Assembly: GCF_009789535.1 (NCBI RefSeq) | Contig: NZ_WSUT01000005.1 | Location: forward strand, 2,293,501 to 2,357,500 | Direction of reading: 5' to 3' | DNA: 64,000 bases | From: Sphingomonas carotinifaciens | GTDB taxonomy: Bacteria; Pseudomonadota; Alphaproteobacteria; Sphingomonadales; Sphingomonadaceae | Part shown: one piece after another, positions 35,945 through 44,777 of the stretch | Position numbering within the stretch: the stretch's first letter is position 1 | Layout: every line of letters starts with the position of its first letter | Notes under the pieces: generated by a model | Seen by the model: the letters and a program-made list of their open reading frames with translations, nothing else | Database searches by the model: none | What the model was told of the DNA's origin: nothing | Translations under genes and position numbers: made by a program

Positions 35945-36334
35945 ATGACCATGTCCGCCATCCCTCCTGTGATCCTCGTCGTGGCAGATCAGCCCTTGCT
36001 GAGCCTTGCTGCGGTGGATCTGGCGGAACAGGCGGGGTTCATGGTGGTGACGGCTGGCGATGCGCAGGATGCCGCCGCAATGCTGGGCGAGCGGAGCGAT
36101 ATCGCGATCGTGCTTGTCGATCTGGACCAGCCGGGCAGAGCGCGTGGCGCCGAACTGGCCGCGATGATCACCCGGCAATGGCCGGCGGTCCGCGTTCTTG
36201 TTCTCACCGATCGCGTCGATCAGATGCCGGGAGAGGTGGCGGCACCGACGATCATCCGGCCCTGTGCGGACCGGGTGATCGTCGCCGCGCTGACGGCGCT
36301 CAGCGGCAGCGGATCTGCCGGTTCTGATCGATAG
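35945..36334 (+). CDS. Degenerate single-domain receiver protein
   Basis: 129-residue receiver without output domain. Strand 1 reads VILVVADQPLLSL (only one acidic residue, Asp15, where an acidic pair is usual); the likely phospho-acceptor is Asp59 in IVLVDLDQPG; Thr89 in VLVLTDR is the switch residue; the conserved Lys is replaced by Arg105 in IIRPCAD. It may still accept phosphate or act as an always-on or always-off partner of the HWE kinase just upstream. ATG 35951 is an alternative start. Its 3' end overlaps the convergent glycine-zipper gene by 35 bp. Confidence 0.77.
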   Translation: MTMSAIPPVILVVADQPLLSLAAVDLAEQAGFMVVTAGDAQDAAAMLGERSDIAIVLVDLDQPGRARGAELAAMITRQWPAVRVLVLTDRVDQMPGEVAAPTIIRPCADRVIVAALTALSGSGSAGSDR

Positions 36335-36860
36335 ACCGCCCCGCCAACGCACCCGCGGCGCCGCCCAGCAACGTCCCCACCACCCGACTGCGCCCGCCAT
36401 CGATCACATTGCCCAGGATACCGCCGGCCGCACCACCGACGATCAGTCCGGTGGTGCCGTCCGAACGGCGGCAGTAATAGCGCCCGTCGGTGCCGGCATA
36501 GACACGCTCGTCGGATGATAGGGTGCGCTCCCGGTAATCGCCGCTGCGATAGTCTGGCGCCGGATCGTAAAAGGGTTCGTCCCCGTCATAGCCATCGGCC
36601 GGAATGGCCGGCGCCGCGCGGTAGCCGCCGGGCCCGGCCTGCGACTGGTATCGCCCATCGTCCCGCGCGCCGGGGAACTCCCGGTAATCGTCACTCGTGC
36701 GGCGCGACTGATACAGATCCACCTCCTGCCGGTAGCGCTGATATTCGCGGTCGAAACGCTCCTGCGCGGCGCGGAAGTGGGCTTCATCCGACGGGCTTTG
36801 GGCGGCGGCTGGCGTCACGGCAGCGACCAGGGTGATGGCGAGCAGGAGCGAGGTCTTCAT
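36300..36860 (-). CDS. Glycine-zipper 2TM envelope protein
   Basis: 186 residues with a clear signal peptide (cleavage after AAAQ near 21). The middle is hydrophilic, rich in Arg, Asp, Tyr and Gly (DREYQRYRQEVDLYQSRRTSDDYREF). The C-terminal GLIVGGAAGGILGNVIDGG and VVGTLLGGAAGALAGRSID form a two-helix glycine zipper like that of outer-membrane SlyB/Rick_17kDa-type proteins. No lipobox is seen. Probably periplasmic or outer-membrane associated; role unknown. Confidence 0.8.
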   Translation of the reverse strand: MKTSLLLAITLVAAVTPAAAQSPSDEAHFRAAQERFDREYQRYRQEVDLYQSRRTSDDYREFPGARDDGRYQSQAGPGGYRAAPAIPADGYDGDEPFYDPAPDYRSGDYRERTLSSDERVYAGTDGRYYCRRSDGTTGLIVGGAAGGILGNVIDGGRSRVVGTLLGGAAGALAGRSIDQNRQIRCR

Positions 36861-36938
36861 GGGTGCGGTCCTCTGGCGCCCGACGGCCGGGCGACCAGAA
36901 CGATACGGACGGCCATCGATACGGTTCCTGAACGACGC

Positions 36939-39218
36939 TCAGCCAGGCGTGACGAAGCTGTCCATCACCCGCTTGCGACCGGCCTGCTCGAAGTCGATCT
37001 CCAGCTTGTTGCCCTCGATCGCGGCGATCACGCCATAGCCGAATTTCTGGTGGAAGACGCGCTGGCCGAGCGAAACATCGCTACGCCCCTTGTTGCCCAG
37101 GCTGACCGCGCTCGCGCGGGCCTCCACGATTCGCTGCGGCTTGGTGGAGAAGGTCGAGTTGGTGGCGGCGGCGCGCTGCCAACCGGGTCCGCGACCGGTG
37201 CCGCGCGAAACGTCGGCAAAGGGATCGGCATGTTCGGTCCAGTTGGCACGCCACAGGCTCTCGCCACCCGACATCGTCGTTTCCGCATCGATATGCTCGG
37301 GCGGCAGTTCGGCGACGAAGCGGCTGGGCAGGCTGGATGTCCATTGCCCATAGATGCGGCGATTGGCCGCATGGAGGATCGTCGCCCGGCGCCGCGCGCG
37401 GGTGATCCCGACATAGGCGAGACGGCGTTCCTCCTCCAGGCTGCGCGTGCCACCCTCGTCCAGCGCGCGCTGTGACGGGAACAGGCCTTCCTCCCAGCCC
37501 GCCAGGAACACGGTGTCGAATTCGAGGCCCTTGGCCGCGTGCATCGTCATGATCGTGATCTGCGGCTCGCGCGCGGCGCCCTCGTTATCCATGACCAGAC
37601 TGACATGGTCGAGGAACGCGCCGAGCGATTCATAATCCTCCATCGCACGGACGAGTTCGGACAGGTTCTCCAGCCGGCCGGCGGCCTCGGCGGACTTCTC
37701 GGCCTGCCACATCGCGGTGTAGCCGCTTTCATCGAGCAGCTGGCGCGCCAGTTCCGCATGGGGCAGGTCGCGTGCCATGTCGCGCCAGCGGGCGATGTCG
37801 CCGACCAGATTGCCGAGCGAGCGACGCGCCTGCGGCGTCAGTTCGTCGGTATCGAGGATCCGCGCAGAGGCGATGGTAAGCGGCACGCGTTCGGCGCGGG
37901 CAAGCTGATGGATCTTGGCCAGCGCCTTGTCGCCCAGCCCTCGCTTGGGGACGTTGACGATGCGCTCGAAAGCCAGGTCGTCGGCCGGCTGGTTGACGAC
38001 GCGCAGATAAGCGAGCGCATCGCGGATTTCGGCACGCTCGTAAAATCGCAGGCCCCCCACGATGCGATAGGGCAGGCCGATCGCGATGAACCGGTCCTCG
38101 AACTCGCGGGTCTGGTGCTGCGCGCGGACAAGGATGGCGATATTGTCGAGCGAGGTGCCGTCCCGGCGTGCCGCCTCGATCTCCTCCCCGACCCGGCGCG
38201 CCTCCTCCGGCCCGTCCCAGACACCCAGCACCCGAACCTTCTCACCGACATCGAGTTCGGTCCACAGCGTCTTGCCGAGGCGCCCACCGTTGTTGGCGAT
38301 CACGCCGGACGCGGCGCCCAGTATGTGGGGGGTCGAGCGGTAATTCTGTTCGAGGCGGATGACCTTTGCGCCCGGGAAGTCCTTTTCGAACTTCAGGATG
38401 TTCTCGACCTGGGCACCCCGCCACGAATAGATGGATTGGTCATCGTCCCCGACGCAGGCGATGTTGCGCCGGGCCTGGGCCAGCAGGCGCAGCCACAGAT
38501 ACTGGACACTGTTGGTGTCCTGATATTCGTCCACCATGATATAGCGGAAGCGCTGCTGATAGGCTTCCAGCACCTCTCGGTTGGTGCGCAGGACGGTCAG
38601 CATGTGGAGCAGCAGATCGCCGAAGTCGCAGGCATTCACCGCGCGAAGCCGCGTCTGATATTGCTCGTACAGTTCGCCGCCGCGGCCATTGGCGTAGCGC
38701 TCGCTCTCCCCGGCATCGACGTCGCCGGGCGTAAGCCCCTTGTTTTTCCATTCGTCGATCAGGCCGGCGAGACTGCGCGCGGGGAACCGCTTCTCGTCGA
38801 TATCGGCCGCGATGATGAGCTGTTTCAGCAAGCGCAATTGATCGTCGGTGTCGAGGATGGTGAAGTTCGATTGGAGCCCGACTAGCTCGGCGTGGCGACG
38901 CAGCATCTTCGCGCCGATGGCATGAAAGGTGCCCAGCCACGGCATTCCCTCCACGGCTTCACCGACAAGACGGCCGACACGCTCGCGCATCTCTCGCGCC
39001 GCACGGTTGGTGAAGGTAACGGCCAGGATTTCCGACGGCCACGCCTTGCGCGTGTAGAGCAGGTGCGCCAGCCGCGCGGTCAGCGCCGCGGTCTTGCCGG
39101 TGCCCGCGCCGGCCAACATCAGCACCGGACCATCGGTGGTCAACACCGCCTCGCGCTGCTGATCGTTCAGGTTGCGCAGATAGGGCGGATCGGCGGGTGT
39201 CGGCTGCGGGAGACTCAT
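36939..39218 (-). CDS. uvrD: UvrD/PcrA-type ATP-dependent DNA helicase
   Basis: Superfamily 1A 3'-5' helicase for excision repair and removal of proteins from DNA. 759 residues from ATG 39218 (MSLPQPTP), chosen because the longer frame lacks family similarity before LNDQQREAV (Q-motif). Walker A is AGAGTGKTAALTARL, motif II DEYQDTN, motif III GDDDQSIYSWRGA, motif IV QNYRSTP, motif V MTMHAAKGLEFDTVFLAG and motif VI RRLAYVGITRARRR. The C-terminal QRVFHQKFGYGVIAAIEGNKLEIDFEQAGRKRVMDSFV is the Tudor-like PcrA tail that contacts RNA polymerase. Single gene; a UrcA-family gene is divergent from it. Confidence 0.95.
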   Translation of the reverse strand: MSLPQPTPADPPYLRNLNDQQREAVLTTDGPVLMLAGAGTGKTAALTARLAHLLYTRKAWPSEILAVTFTNRAAREMRERVGRLVGEAVEGMPWLGTFHAIGAKMLRRHAELVGLQSNFTILDTDDQLRLLKQLIIAADIDEKRFPARSLAGLIDEWKNKGLTPGDVDAGESERYANGRGGELYEQYQTRLRAVNACDFGDLLLHMLTVLRTNREVLEAYQQRFRYIMVDEYQDTNSVQYLWLRLLAQARRNIACVGDDDQSIYSWRGAQVENILKFEKDFPGAKVIRLEQNYRSTPHILGAASGVIANNGGRLGKTLWTELDVGEKVRVLGVWDGPEEARRVGEEIEAARRDGTSLDNIAILVRAQHQTREFEDRFIAIGLPYRIVGGLRFYERAEIRDALAYLRVVNQPADDLAFERIVNVPKRGLGDKALAKIHQLARAERVPLTIASARILDTDELTPQARRSLGNLVGDIARWRDMARDLPHAELARQLLDESGYTAMWQAEKSAEAAGRLENLSELVRAMEDYESLGAFLDHVSLVMDNEGAAREPQITIMTMHAAKGLEFDTVFLAGWEEGLFPSQRALDEGGTRSLEEERRLAYVGITRARRRATILHAANRRIYGQWTSSLPSRFVAELPPEHIDAETTMSGGESLWRANWTEHADPFADVSRGTGRGPGWQRAAATNSTFSTKPQRIVEARASAVSLGNKGRSDVSLGQRVFHQKFGYGVIAAIEGNKLEIDFEQAGRKRVMDSFVTPG

Positions 39219-39389
39219 CGGCGAACAGGTAGGGAACGACGCGCCAAGGAGCAAGCGCGACCGACACGTCACGGCGCTGACGCATGATCGTAGCGGGCGC
39301 GCAACGAATCGCATCTAATGGCGTCGCGGTGTGCCGATGACCGGGCGTGAAGGCCGGCAGAACAGGCACCATCCACAGGAGCCACCATC

Positions 39390-39701
39390 ATGAATAGCCT
39401 TATTCCGACCGCCCTTGCGGCGGCGTTGTTCGCGTGCCTGCCGTCCGCCGCCGTCGCGCAGGATCGTCAGCCCGTGCGCGTCCAGGTGCGTCACGGCGAT
39501 CTTGATCTTTCCCGTGCCGATCACCATGCCATGCTGGCCGCGCGTGTGCGCCGTGCCGCGCACGCCGCATGCGGTCAGCAGGGACGTGAGTTGAAGGTGA
39601 TCGCGGACATTCGTCGGTGCGAAGCGGAGATGCGGCGCGATGGGTCGGTTCAGATCGCTGCTCTGGTGGCACGGGCGCCCGTTGCGCTGGCCGGTCGCTG
39701 A
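39390..39701 (+). CDS. UrcA family secreted protein
   Basis: 103 residues with a signal peptide (MNSLIPTALAAALFACLPSAAVAQ). The mature part VRVQVRHGDLDLSRADHHAMLAARVRRAAHAACG..DIRRCEAEMRRDG is the UrcA pattern, with two Cys likely bonded. The family is common in sphingomonads and caulobacters; its function is unknown. It lies 75 bp before the phosphate transporter, whose Pho box is within that gap. Confidence 0.82.
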   Translation: MNSLIPTALAAALFACLPSAAVAQDRQPVRVQVRHGDLDLSRADHHAMLAARVRRAAHAACGQQGRELKVIADIRRCEAEMRRDGSVQIAALVARAPVALAGR

Positions 39702-39735
39702 CATCCCGTATCGAATCGGGACGTACCGCTAATCC

Positions 39736-39753
39736 ATGTCATCATTCTGTCAC
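39736..39753 (+). promoter_or_regulatory. Near-consensus Pho box before the Pit transporter
   Basis: aTGTCATcattCTGTCAC matches the PhoB box (CTGTCAT-N4-CTGTCAC) at every conserved base except the first. It ends 23 bp before the ATG of the phosphate transporter at 39777. A site so close to the start would overlap or lie downstream of the promoter, which fits repression of a low-affinity transporter during phosphate starvation. Confidence 0.7.
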
Positions 39754-39776
39754 CCAAGGGGCGCAGGCCGCATTCC

Positions 39777-41420
39777 ATGACAAGCATTGCGCTGGATCGT
39801 GGGGACGCGCCTGCGTCCACTCACAGGGGGCCCCGGCTGGATGGCGGATGGCATCCGGGGGGACGCTGGGCTTTTCTGGCATTGCTGATCGGCGGGCTGG
39901 CCTATGCCGGGGTGAGCGTGGCCGCCGACACGGCCGAGGTGGGCGCGCCCCTGGCGGGCGGCGTGTTCCTGTTCCTCGGATTGGCGCTGCTGATCGCGCT
40001 CGGCTTCGAATTCGTGAACGGCTTCCACGACACCGCCAACGCGGTGGCGACCGTGATCTACACGCATGCATTGCCCGCCCCCGTGGCGGTGGTGTGGTCG
40101 GGGGTGTTCAACTTCCTGGGCGTCATGGCCTCGAGCGGGGCGGTTGCCTATTCCATCATCACCCTGCTTCCCATCGACCTGATCCTGCACGTCGGCTCTC
40201 TCGGCGGCTTTGCCATGATCTTCGCGCTGCTACTCGCGGCCGTGCTGTGGAACCTGGCGACATGGTTCGTGGGATTGCCCAACTCCTCCAGTCATGCCCT
40301 GATCGGGTCGATCCTGGGTGTGGGGCTGGCCCATCAGTGGCTGACTGCTGCGCCCGGATCGGGCGTGGACGGCGCGCAGGTGCGCAAGGTGCTGTCTGCC
40401 TTGTTGTTCAGCCCGGTGGTCGGTTTCGTCGGCGCGATGTTGTTGCTGCTGGTGATGAAGCGCTTCCTGAAGAACCCGGTGCTGTACCGTGAACCCGTGG
40501 GGCAGACGCCGCCGCCAAAGGGCATTCGTGCGCTGCTGATCTTTACCTGCAGCGCGGTCAGCTTCGCGCATGGCGGCAATGACGGGCAGAAGGGCATGGG
40601 GCTCATCATGCTGATCCTGATCGGCTGTGCGCCAACCGCCTATGCGCTCAACCGAACAATGCCGGAAAGCGCCACCTCTGCCTTTGTGGCGACGGCCGAG
40701 GCCGCAGCGCGCGCCTATGCCGACAAGGCGGGCACGACGCTGCCGACCGTCGACGCGGCACGAGGGACGATCACCGAGGCCCTGCGCCTGAAACACGTGG
40801 CGAAACCGGCGGTCTATGCCGGGCTGGCAACGCTGTCCCGCGATGTCGCCGCCCGGATCGATGATTACGGCGCATTGAGCAAGGTGCCGGCGGCGGCAGT
40901 CCCGAACCTGCGCAACGACATGTATCTGGTGTTCGACGCGACCAAGCTGGTGGTGGCCGATCCCGCCGCGCAGGCACGGTTCACCGCAGCCGAAGTTGCG
41001 ACGCTGAAATCCTATGACGAGGGTCTGGAGCGTGGCACGCGCTACATTCCATTCTGGGTAAAGGTGACGGTCGCGCTTGCCCTGGGGCTGGGCACGATGG
41101 TTGGTTGGCGGCGGATCGTGGTGACGGTCGGCGAGAAGATCGGGAAGACGCACCTAACCTATGGCATGGGCGCGGCGGCCGAACTGATGGCGGCTTCCAC
41201 CATCCTGCTCGCGGAACGCTTCGGCGCCCCGGTATCGACGACCCATATCCTGTCGTCCGGCGTGGCGGGTGCATCGGTGGCGAACGGCGCCGGGCTGCAG
41301 CGGCGGACGATCCGCAACATGGCGTTGGCTTGGTTGATGACGCTGCCCGCGGCCATGCTGCTTTCCGGCTTGCTCTACTGGCTGTTGCTGGGTTTCGTGA
41401 GGGTTGTCGGCGCCGCGTGA
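39777..41420 (+). CDS. pit: Inorganic phosphate transporter, Pit family
   Basis: Low-affinity phosphate:proton symporter in the inner membrane. 547 residues, somewhat longer than E. coli PitA. Family repeats are present at both ends: ALGFEFVNGFHDTANAVATVIYTHAL (about 78-103) with GLPNSSSHALIGSILGVGLAHQW, and in the second half SFAHGGNDGQKGMGLIMLILIG and GAPVSTTHILSSGVAGASVANG. A hydrophilic stretch of about 120 residues (300-420) separates the halves. The near-consensus Pho box 23 bp upstream indicates PhoB control. Followed by an MHS transporter 38 bp downstream. Confidence 0.93.
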   Translation: MTSIALDRGDAPASTHRGPRLDGGWHPGGRWAFLALLIGGLAYAGVSVAADTAEVGAPLAGGVFLFLGLALLIALGFEFVNGFHDTANAVATVIYTHALPAPVAVVWSGVFNFLGVMASSGAVAYSIITLLPIDLILHVGSLGGFAMIFALLLAAVLWNLATWFVGLPNSSSHALIGSILGVGLAHQWLTAAPGSGVDGAQVRKVLSALLFSPVVGFVGAMLLLLVMKRFLKNPVLYREPVGQTPPPKGIRALLIFTCSAVSFAHGGNDGQKGMGLIMLILIGCAPTAYALNRTMPESATSAFVATAEAAARAYADKAGTTLPTVDAARGTITEALRLKHVAKPAVYAGLATLSRDVAARIDDYGALSKVPAAAVPNLRNDMYLVFDATKLVVADPAAQARFTAAEVATLKSYDEGLERGTRYIPFWVKVTVALALGLGTMVGWRRIVVTVGEKIGKTHLTYGMGAAAELMAASTILLAERFGAPVSTTHILSSGVAGASVANGAGLQRRTIRNMALAWLMTLPAAMLLSGLLYWLLLGFVRVVGAA

Positions 41421-41458
41421 ACGTTTGCATCGGCACGGGACTGGGCTAGGCCGGGGGC

Positions 41459-42724
41459 ATGGATAGTCCTGCCTCCCACCGCCGCATCCTGCTTGCCAGT
41501 CTGACTGGGACCGCTGTCGAATTCTACGACTTCTATATCTATGCAACGGCGGCGGCGCTGGTGTTCGGGCCGCTGTTCTTCCCGGCATCTTCCCCTGCGG
41601 CGCAGTTGATGCTGTCCTATGCCAGCTTCGGTTTGGCGTTTGTGGCGCGGCCGGTGGGGGCGGTGGCTTTCGGGCATTTCGGGGATCGGGTCGGGCGTAA
41701 GTCGACGCTGGTGGCGAGTCTGATGCTGATGGGCGGGTCGACGGTCGCGATCGCGTTCCTGCCGACCTATGCGCAAGCCGGGTGGGTCGCGCCGTTGCTG
41801 CTCTGCCTGTTGCGGCTTGGGCAGGGGCTGGGGCTTGGCGGGGAGTGGGGCGGGGCGGCACTGCTGGCGGTGGAGAATGCGCCGCCGCATCGGCGCAACA
41901 CTTGGGGCATGTTTCCGCCGCTCGGCGCGCCGGTGGGCTTTATCGCGGCCAACGGGTTCTTTTTGATCCTTGGGCTGCTGCTGACCGATGAGCAGTTCCG
42001 CGCCTGGGGATGGCGCCTGCCGTTTCTGGCAAGTTCGGTGCTGGTGGCGCTGGGCCTGTGGGTGCGCTTGCGGCTGACCGAGACGCCGGCCTTTGCCGAG
42101 GCCAAGGCGGCGGAAGCGCTGCCCAAGGTGCCGGCCGCGACCTTGTTCGCGCATCACCTGCGTCCGGTCCTTGCCGGCACCGCGGCGGTGGTGGCGTGCT
42201 TTGCGATCTTCTACCTCGCGACGGCCTTTGCGCTTGGCTACGGCACGACGGTACTGGGACATGGACGCGAAGCGTTCCTGGATGTGCAACTGGTCGCGAT
42301 CCTGTTCCTGGCGGCAGGCGTGATCGTGTCCAGCGTGATGGCGGACCGGCGCGGGCCGCCGATGATGCTGGCGCTGGGTTTTTGCGGATGTATCGTGGTC
42401 GGGCTGGCGATGGGGCCGATGCTCGGGGCGGCGTCGCTGGCGGTCGTCTTCGTCTGGCTGGCGGCGGCGCTGTTCGTGATGGGCTTCGCCTATGGCCCGC
42501 TGGGTGGGTGGTTGCCGGCGCTGTTTCCGGCGGGCGTGCGCTATACCGGCGTGTCGATGACGTTCAACCTGGGCGGGATCATCGGCGGCGCACTCGCGCC
42601 CGTCGCCGCGCAGGCGTTGAGCGAGCGCGGCGGACTGAACATGGTCGGGCTGTATCTGGTCGCGGCAGGTGTGCTGAGCCTGACCGGGCTGGCGCTGCTG
42701 CGCCGCTCACCCGTTCAGGCGTAA
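41459..42724 (+). CDS. MHS-family MFS transporter, second copy type
   Basis: 421 residues, 12 hydrophobic segments. RRILLASLTGTAVEFYDFYIYATAAALVFGPLFFP (8-42) and VARPVGAVAFGHFGDRVGRKSTLVASLMLMGGSTVAIAFLPTY are hallmark MHS sequences; LRLGQGLGLGGEWGGAALLAVENAP is the loop 4-5 motif. The substrate is probably an organic acid or osmolyte. This copy conserves the motifs better than the transporter at 14528. It converges on rsmD with an 18-bp overlap of coding ends. Confidence 0.88.
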   Translation: MDSPASHRRILLASLTGTAVEFYDFYIYATAAALVFGPLFFPASSPAAQLMLSYASFGLAFVARPVGAVAFGHFGDRVGRKSTLVASLMLMGGSTVAIAFLPTYAQAGWVAPLLLCLLRLGQGLGLGGEWGGAALLAVENAPPHRRNTWGMFPPLGAPVGFIAANGFFLILGLLLTDEQFRAWGWRLPFLASSVLVALGLWVRLRLTETPAFAEAKAAEALPKVPAATLFAHHLRPVLAGTAAVVACFAIFYLATAFALGYGTTVLGHGREAFLDVQLVAILFLAAGVIVSSVMADRRGPPMMLALGFCGCIVVGLAMGPMLGAASLAVVFVWLAAALFVMGFAYGPLGGWLPALFPAGVRYTGVSMTFNLGGIIGGALAPVAAQALSERGGLNMVGLYLVAAGVLSLTGLALLRRSPVQA

Positions 42725-43246
42725 CAGCGTCAGCCGGGCCTTGCCGTGGACGCGGGTGGCGTCGACGGTGTAGCCCGCGGCGGTGACCTCCTCCTGCTTG
42801 GCGGTTTCCAGGCTGACCCAGGTGGCGGGACCGATCCAGCCGAGCCGCGCCAGCTTGTCCAGCGCGACGTGGCCCGCACCGGTGCCGTAAGGCGGGTCCA
42901 TCAGCACCAGATCGAGCGGCGCGGGCGCCTGGCCGAGCGCCAGCACGGAGGTGGCGCGCACATCGGCACGGACCTCCAGCTTCGCCAGATTGCCGCGCAG
43001 TGCATCGAGCGCGGCGCGATCCTGTTCAACGAACAGGCAGGATGCCGCGCCGCGCGACAGCGCCTCGATCCCCAGCGCGCCCGAGCCCGCGAACAGATCG
43101 GCGACCGCCAGTCCTTCGAAGCTACCCAGCCGTGCGGTGAGCATCGAGAATAGCGCTTCACGCGTACGGTCGGCGGTCGGGCGGGTGGCATCGCCCTTGG
43201 GCGCGACGAGCGGGCGGCCGCGCCATTGTCCGGCGATGACGCGCAT
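42707..43246 (-). CDS. rsmD: 16S rRNA (guanine(966)-N2)-methyltransferase RsmD
   Basis: 179-residue SAM-dependent methyltransferase of the small ribosomal subunit. MRVIAGQWRGRPLVAPKGDATRPTADRTREALFSML is the family N-terminus, DLFAGSGALGIEALSRGA is the SAM-binding loop, and LVLMDPPYGTG is the catalytic NPPY-type motif, in the form DPPY as in other RsmD. Its ATG overlaps the stop of the upstream rluB gene by one base, a widespread pairing in alphaproteobacteria. Confidence 0.95.
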   Translation of the reverse strand: MRVIAGQWRGRPLVAPKGDATRPTADRTREALFSMLTARLGSFEGLAVADLFAGSGALGIEALSRGAASCLFVEQDRAALDALRGNLAKLEVRADVRATSVLALGQAPAPLDLVLMDPPYGTGAGHVALDKLARLGWIGPATWVSLETAKQEEVTAAGYTVDATRVHGKARLTLLRLNG

Positions 43247-44667
43247 CAGCGGCGCCCCCGCGGTGCGCCGGGACGCGTCGGGCGACCGGGCCCATGCTGC
43301 GGACGATCGCTGCGGCCGCCGGCCGAGGGATGGCGTCCGGTGCGTGCGGGGCCTTCGGACCGGGATCCGCCGGCCCGGGGTCCGCGCGCATCGTCACGCC
43401 GGGGGGAGCGATCGGGGCGCGCCGCGGCATCGTCGCGCCGGGGCGGGCGGGCATCGTCCCGACGGGGCGAACGCGCATCGTCGCGGAGTGCGCGTTGCGG
43501 GCGATCCTGTCGGCTTCCACCGGGCTGGCGGAAGGGGCGTGCGTCCTCGCGGCGTTCGGGACGCGCAGATCGGTCCGACCGCTGACCTTCCGGCCGGCGC
43601 GACGGGCGAGCTTCGTCACGCCGATCGGGGCAAGCCGATCGCTCGGTTCGCGGACCCTCCGGACGGTAGGAGGGGCGGGCACCGTCACGCGCGCCATATT
43701 CGGTTCGCGGGCTTTCCGAGCGGCGTGGGGGACGGGTGTCCTGCCCGCGTTCGGGGCGTGCGGAACGCTCGGTGCGTGCAGCCTCCGGGCGGCGCGGGGG
43801 ACGTGCGTCGTCACGAGGCGCGGGGCGGGCGGTGGGACGGGAGGGGCGATCCTGTCGCGGCGTTTCGCGGGTCCGGGCGGGGCGCGCATCCTCGCGGCGG
43901 CCGGGCGCGGGCGCGCGCGCTTCCTCGTCCTCGGGAACGCCGCCCTTCAGGGTCTTGCGGAAGGCGACCAGATCATGCTGCAAGACCTCGCCAATACCCT
44001 TGATCGGCAGGTCGCCGAGCAGGAAAGGGCCATAGCGGGTGCGGATAAGGCGGCTGACCTGAAGCCCCAGATGCTCGAGAACGCGGCGGACCTCGCGGTT
44101 CTTGCCTTCGGTCAGGGTCATCTCGATCCAGACATTGGCGCCGGTGCGGCGTTCGAGATTGGCGTCGATCGACCCGTAGCGAATGCCGTCGATCTCGATC
44201 CCTTCGCTCAATTCCTCAAGCTGGGCCTGGGTGATGTCGCCATAGGCGCGTGCGCGGTACGTGCGCTCGACGCCGGTTGCGGGCAGTTCGAGCTGACGTT
44301 TGAAGCTGCCGTCGGTGGTGAGGAGGAGGAGCCCTTCGGTATTGAGGTCGAGGCGGCCGACGGGGACGAGGCGGGGCAAGTCGGGGGCCAGCGCGTCATA
44401 GATGGTCGGGCGCCCGGCGGGATCGCGTTCGGTGACCAGCAGGCCGGTCGGCTTGTGGAACAGGAACAGGCGGGTCGCCGTGGGCGCATCGACGAAATTG
44501 CCGTCCACCGTGACGCCGGACAGATTGCGCAGCAGCGTGGCCGGCGTGTCGATCACGGTGCCGTTCAACGCGACGCGCCCTTCCGCGATCATGCGCTCCA
44601 CCTCTCGGCGGGAGGCGACGCCGGCGCGGGCCAGCAGCTTGGCGATACGATGTTCGGTGGCACTCAT
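43246..44667 (-). CDS. rluB: RsuA/RluB-family pseudouridine synthase with long Arg/Pro-rich tail
   Basis: Pseudouridine synthase for rRNA, 473 residues. An S4 domain (about 4-50, RIAKLLARAGVASRREVERMIAEGRVALNG) is followed by the catalytic domain with Asp107 in VGRLDLNTEGLLLL and the C-terminal GKNREVRRVLEHLGLQVSRLIRTRYGPFLLGDLPIKGIGEV. The fold ends near 246; residues 247-473 are a disordered, strongly basic tail built from repeated DARPPRR, RPERR and RTERSAR-like units. Such tails occur in sphingomonad and caulobacter RluB and may bind rRNA. Translationally coupled to rsmD. Confidence 0.93.
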   Translation of the reverse strand: MSATEHRIAKLLARAGVASRREVERMIAEGRVALNGTVIDTPATLLRNLSGVTVDGNFVDAPTATRLFLFHKPTGLLVTERDPAGRPTIYDALAPDLPRLVPVGRLDLNTEGLLLLTTDGSFKRQLELPATGVERTYRARAYGDITQAQLEELSEGIEIDGIRYGSIDANLERRTGANVWIEMTLTEGKNREVRRVLEHLGLQVSRLIRTRYGPFLLGDLPIKGIGEVLQHDLVAFRKTLKGGVPEDEEARAPAPGRREDARPARTRETPRQDRPSRPTARPAPRDDARPPRRPEAARTERSARPERGQDTRPPRRSESPRTEYGARDGARPSYRPEGPRTERSACPDRRDEARPSRRPEGQRSDRSARPERREDARPFRQPGGSRQDRPQRALRDDARSPRRDDARPPRRDDAAARPDRSPRRDDARGPRAGGSRSEGPARTGRHPSAGGRSDRPQHGPGRPTRPGAPRGRR

Positions 44668-44777
44668 GCGGCGGCTGATACAGAAGTCCGCGCCTGCATG
44701 GAAAATATTTGCGTCGTTTCGCCAGACCCACGCGTTAGAAACAGGAACGAAACGAGAAGCGAGTCGTCGGGCAGGAT

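Noticed and set aside
39704..39721. Small hairpin after the UrcA gene as terminator
   Set aside because: The stem is only 5 bp with a long loop and no T-run.
43300..43930. Repetitive G+C-rich DNA that could suggest a CRISPR array or minisatellite
   Set aside because: The repeats are irregular, have no spacers of constant length and are explained by the low-complexity RluB tail.
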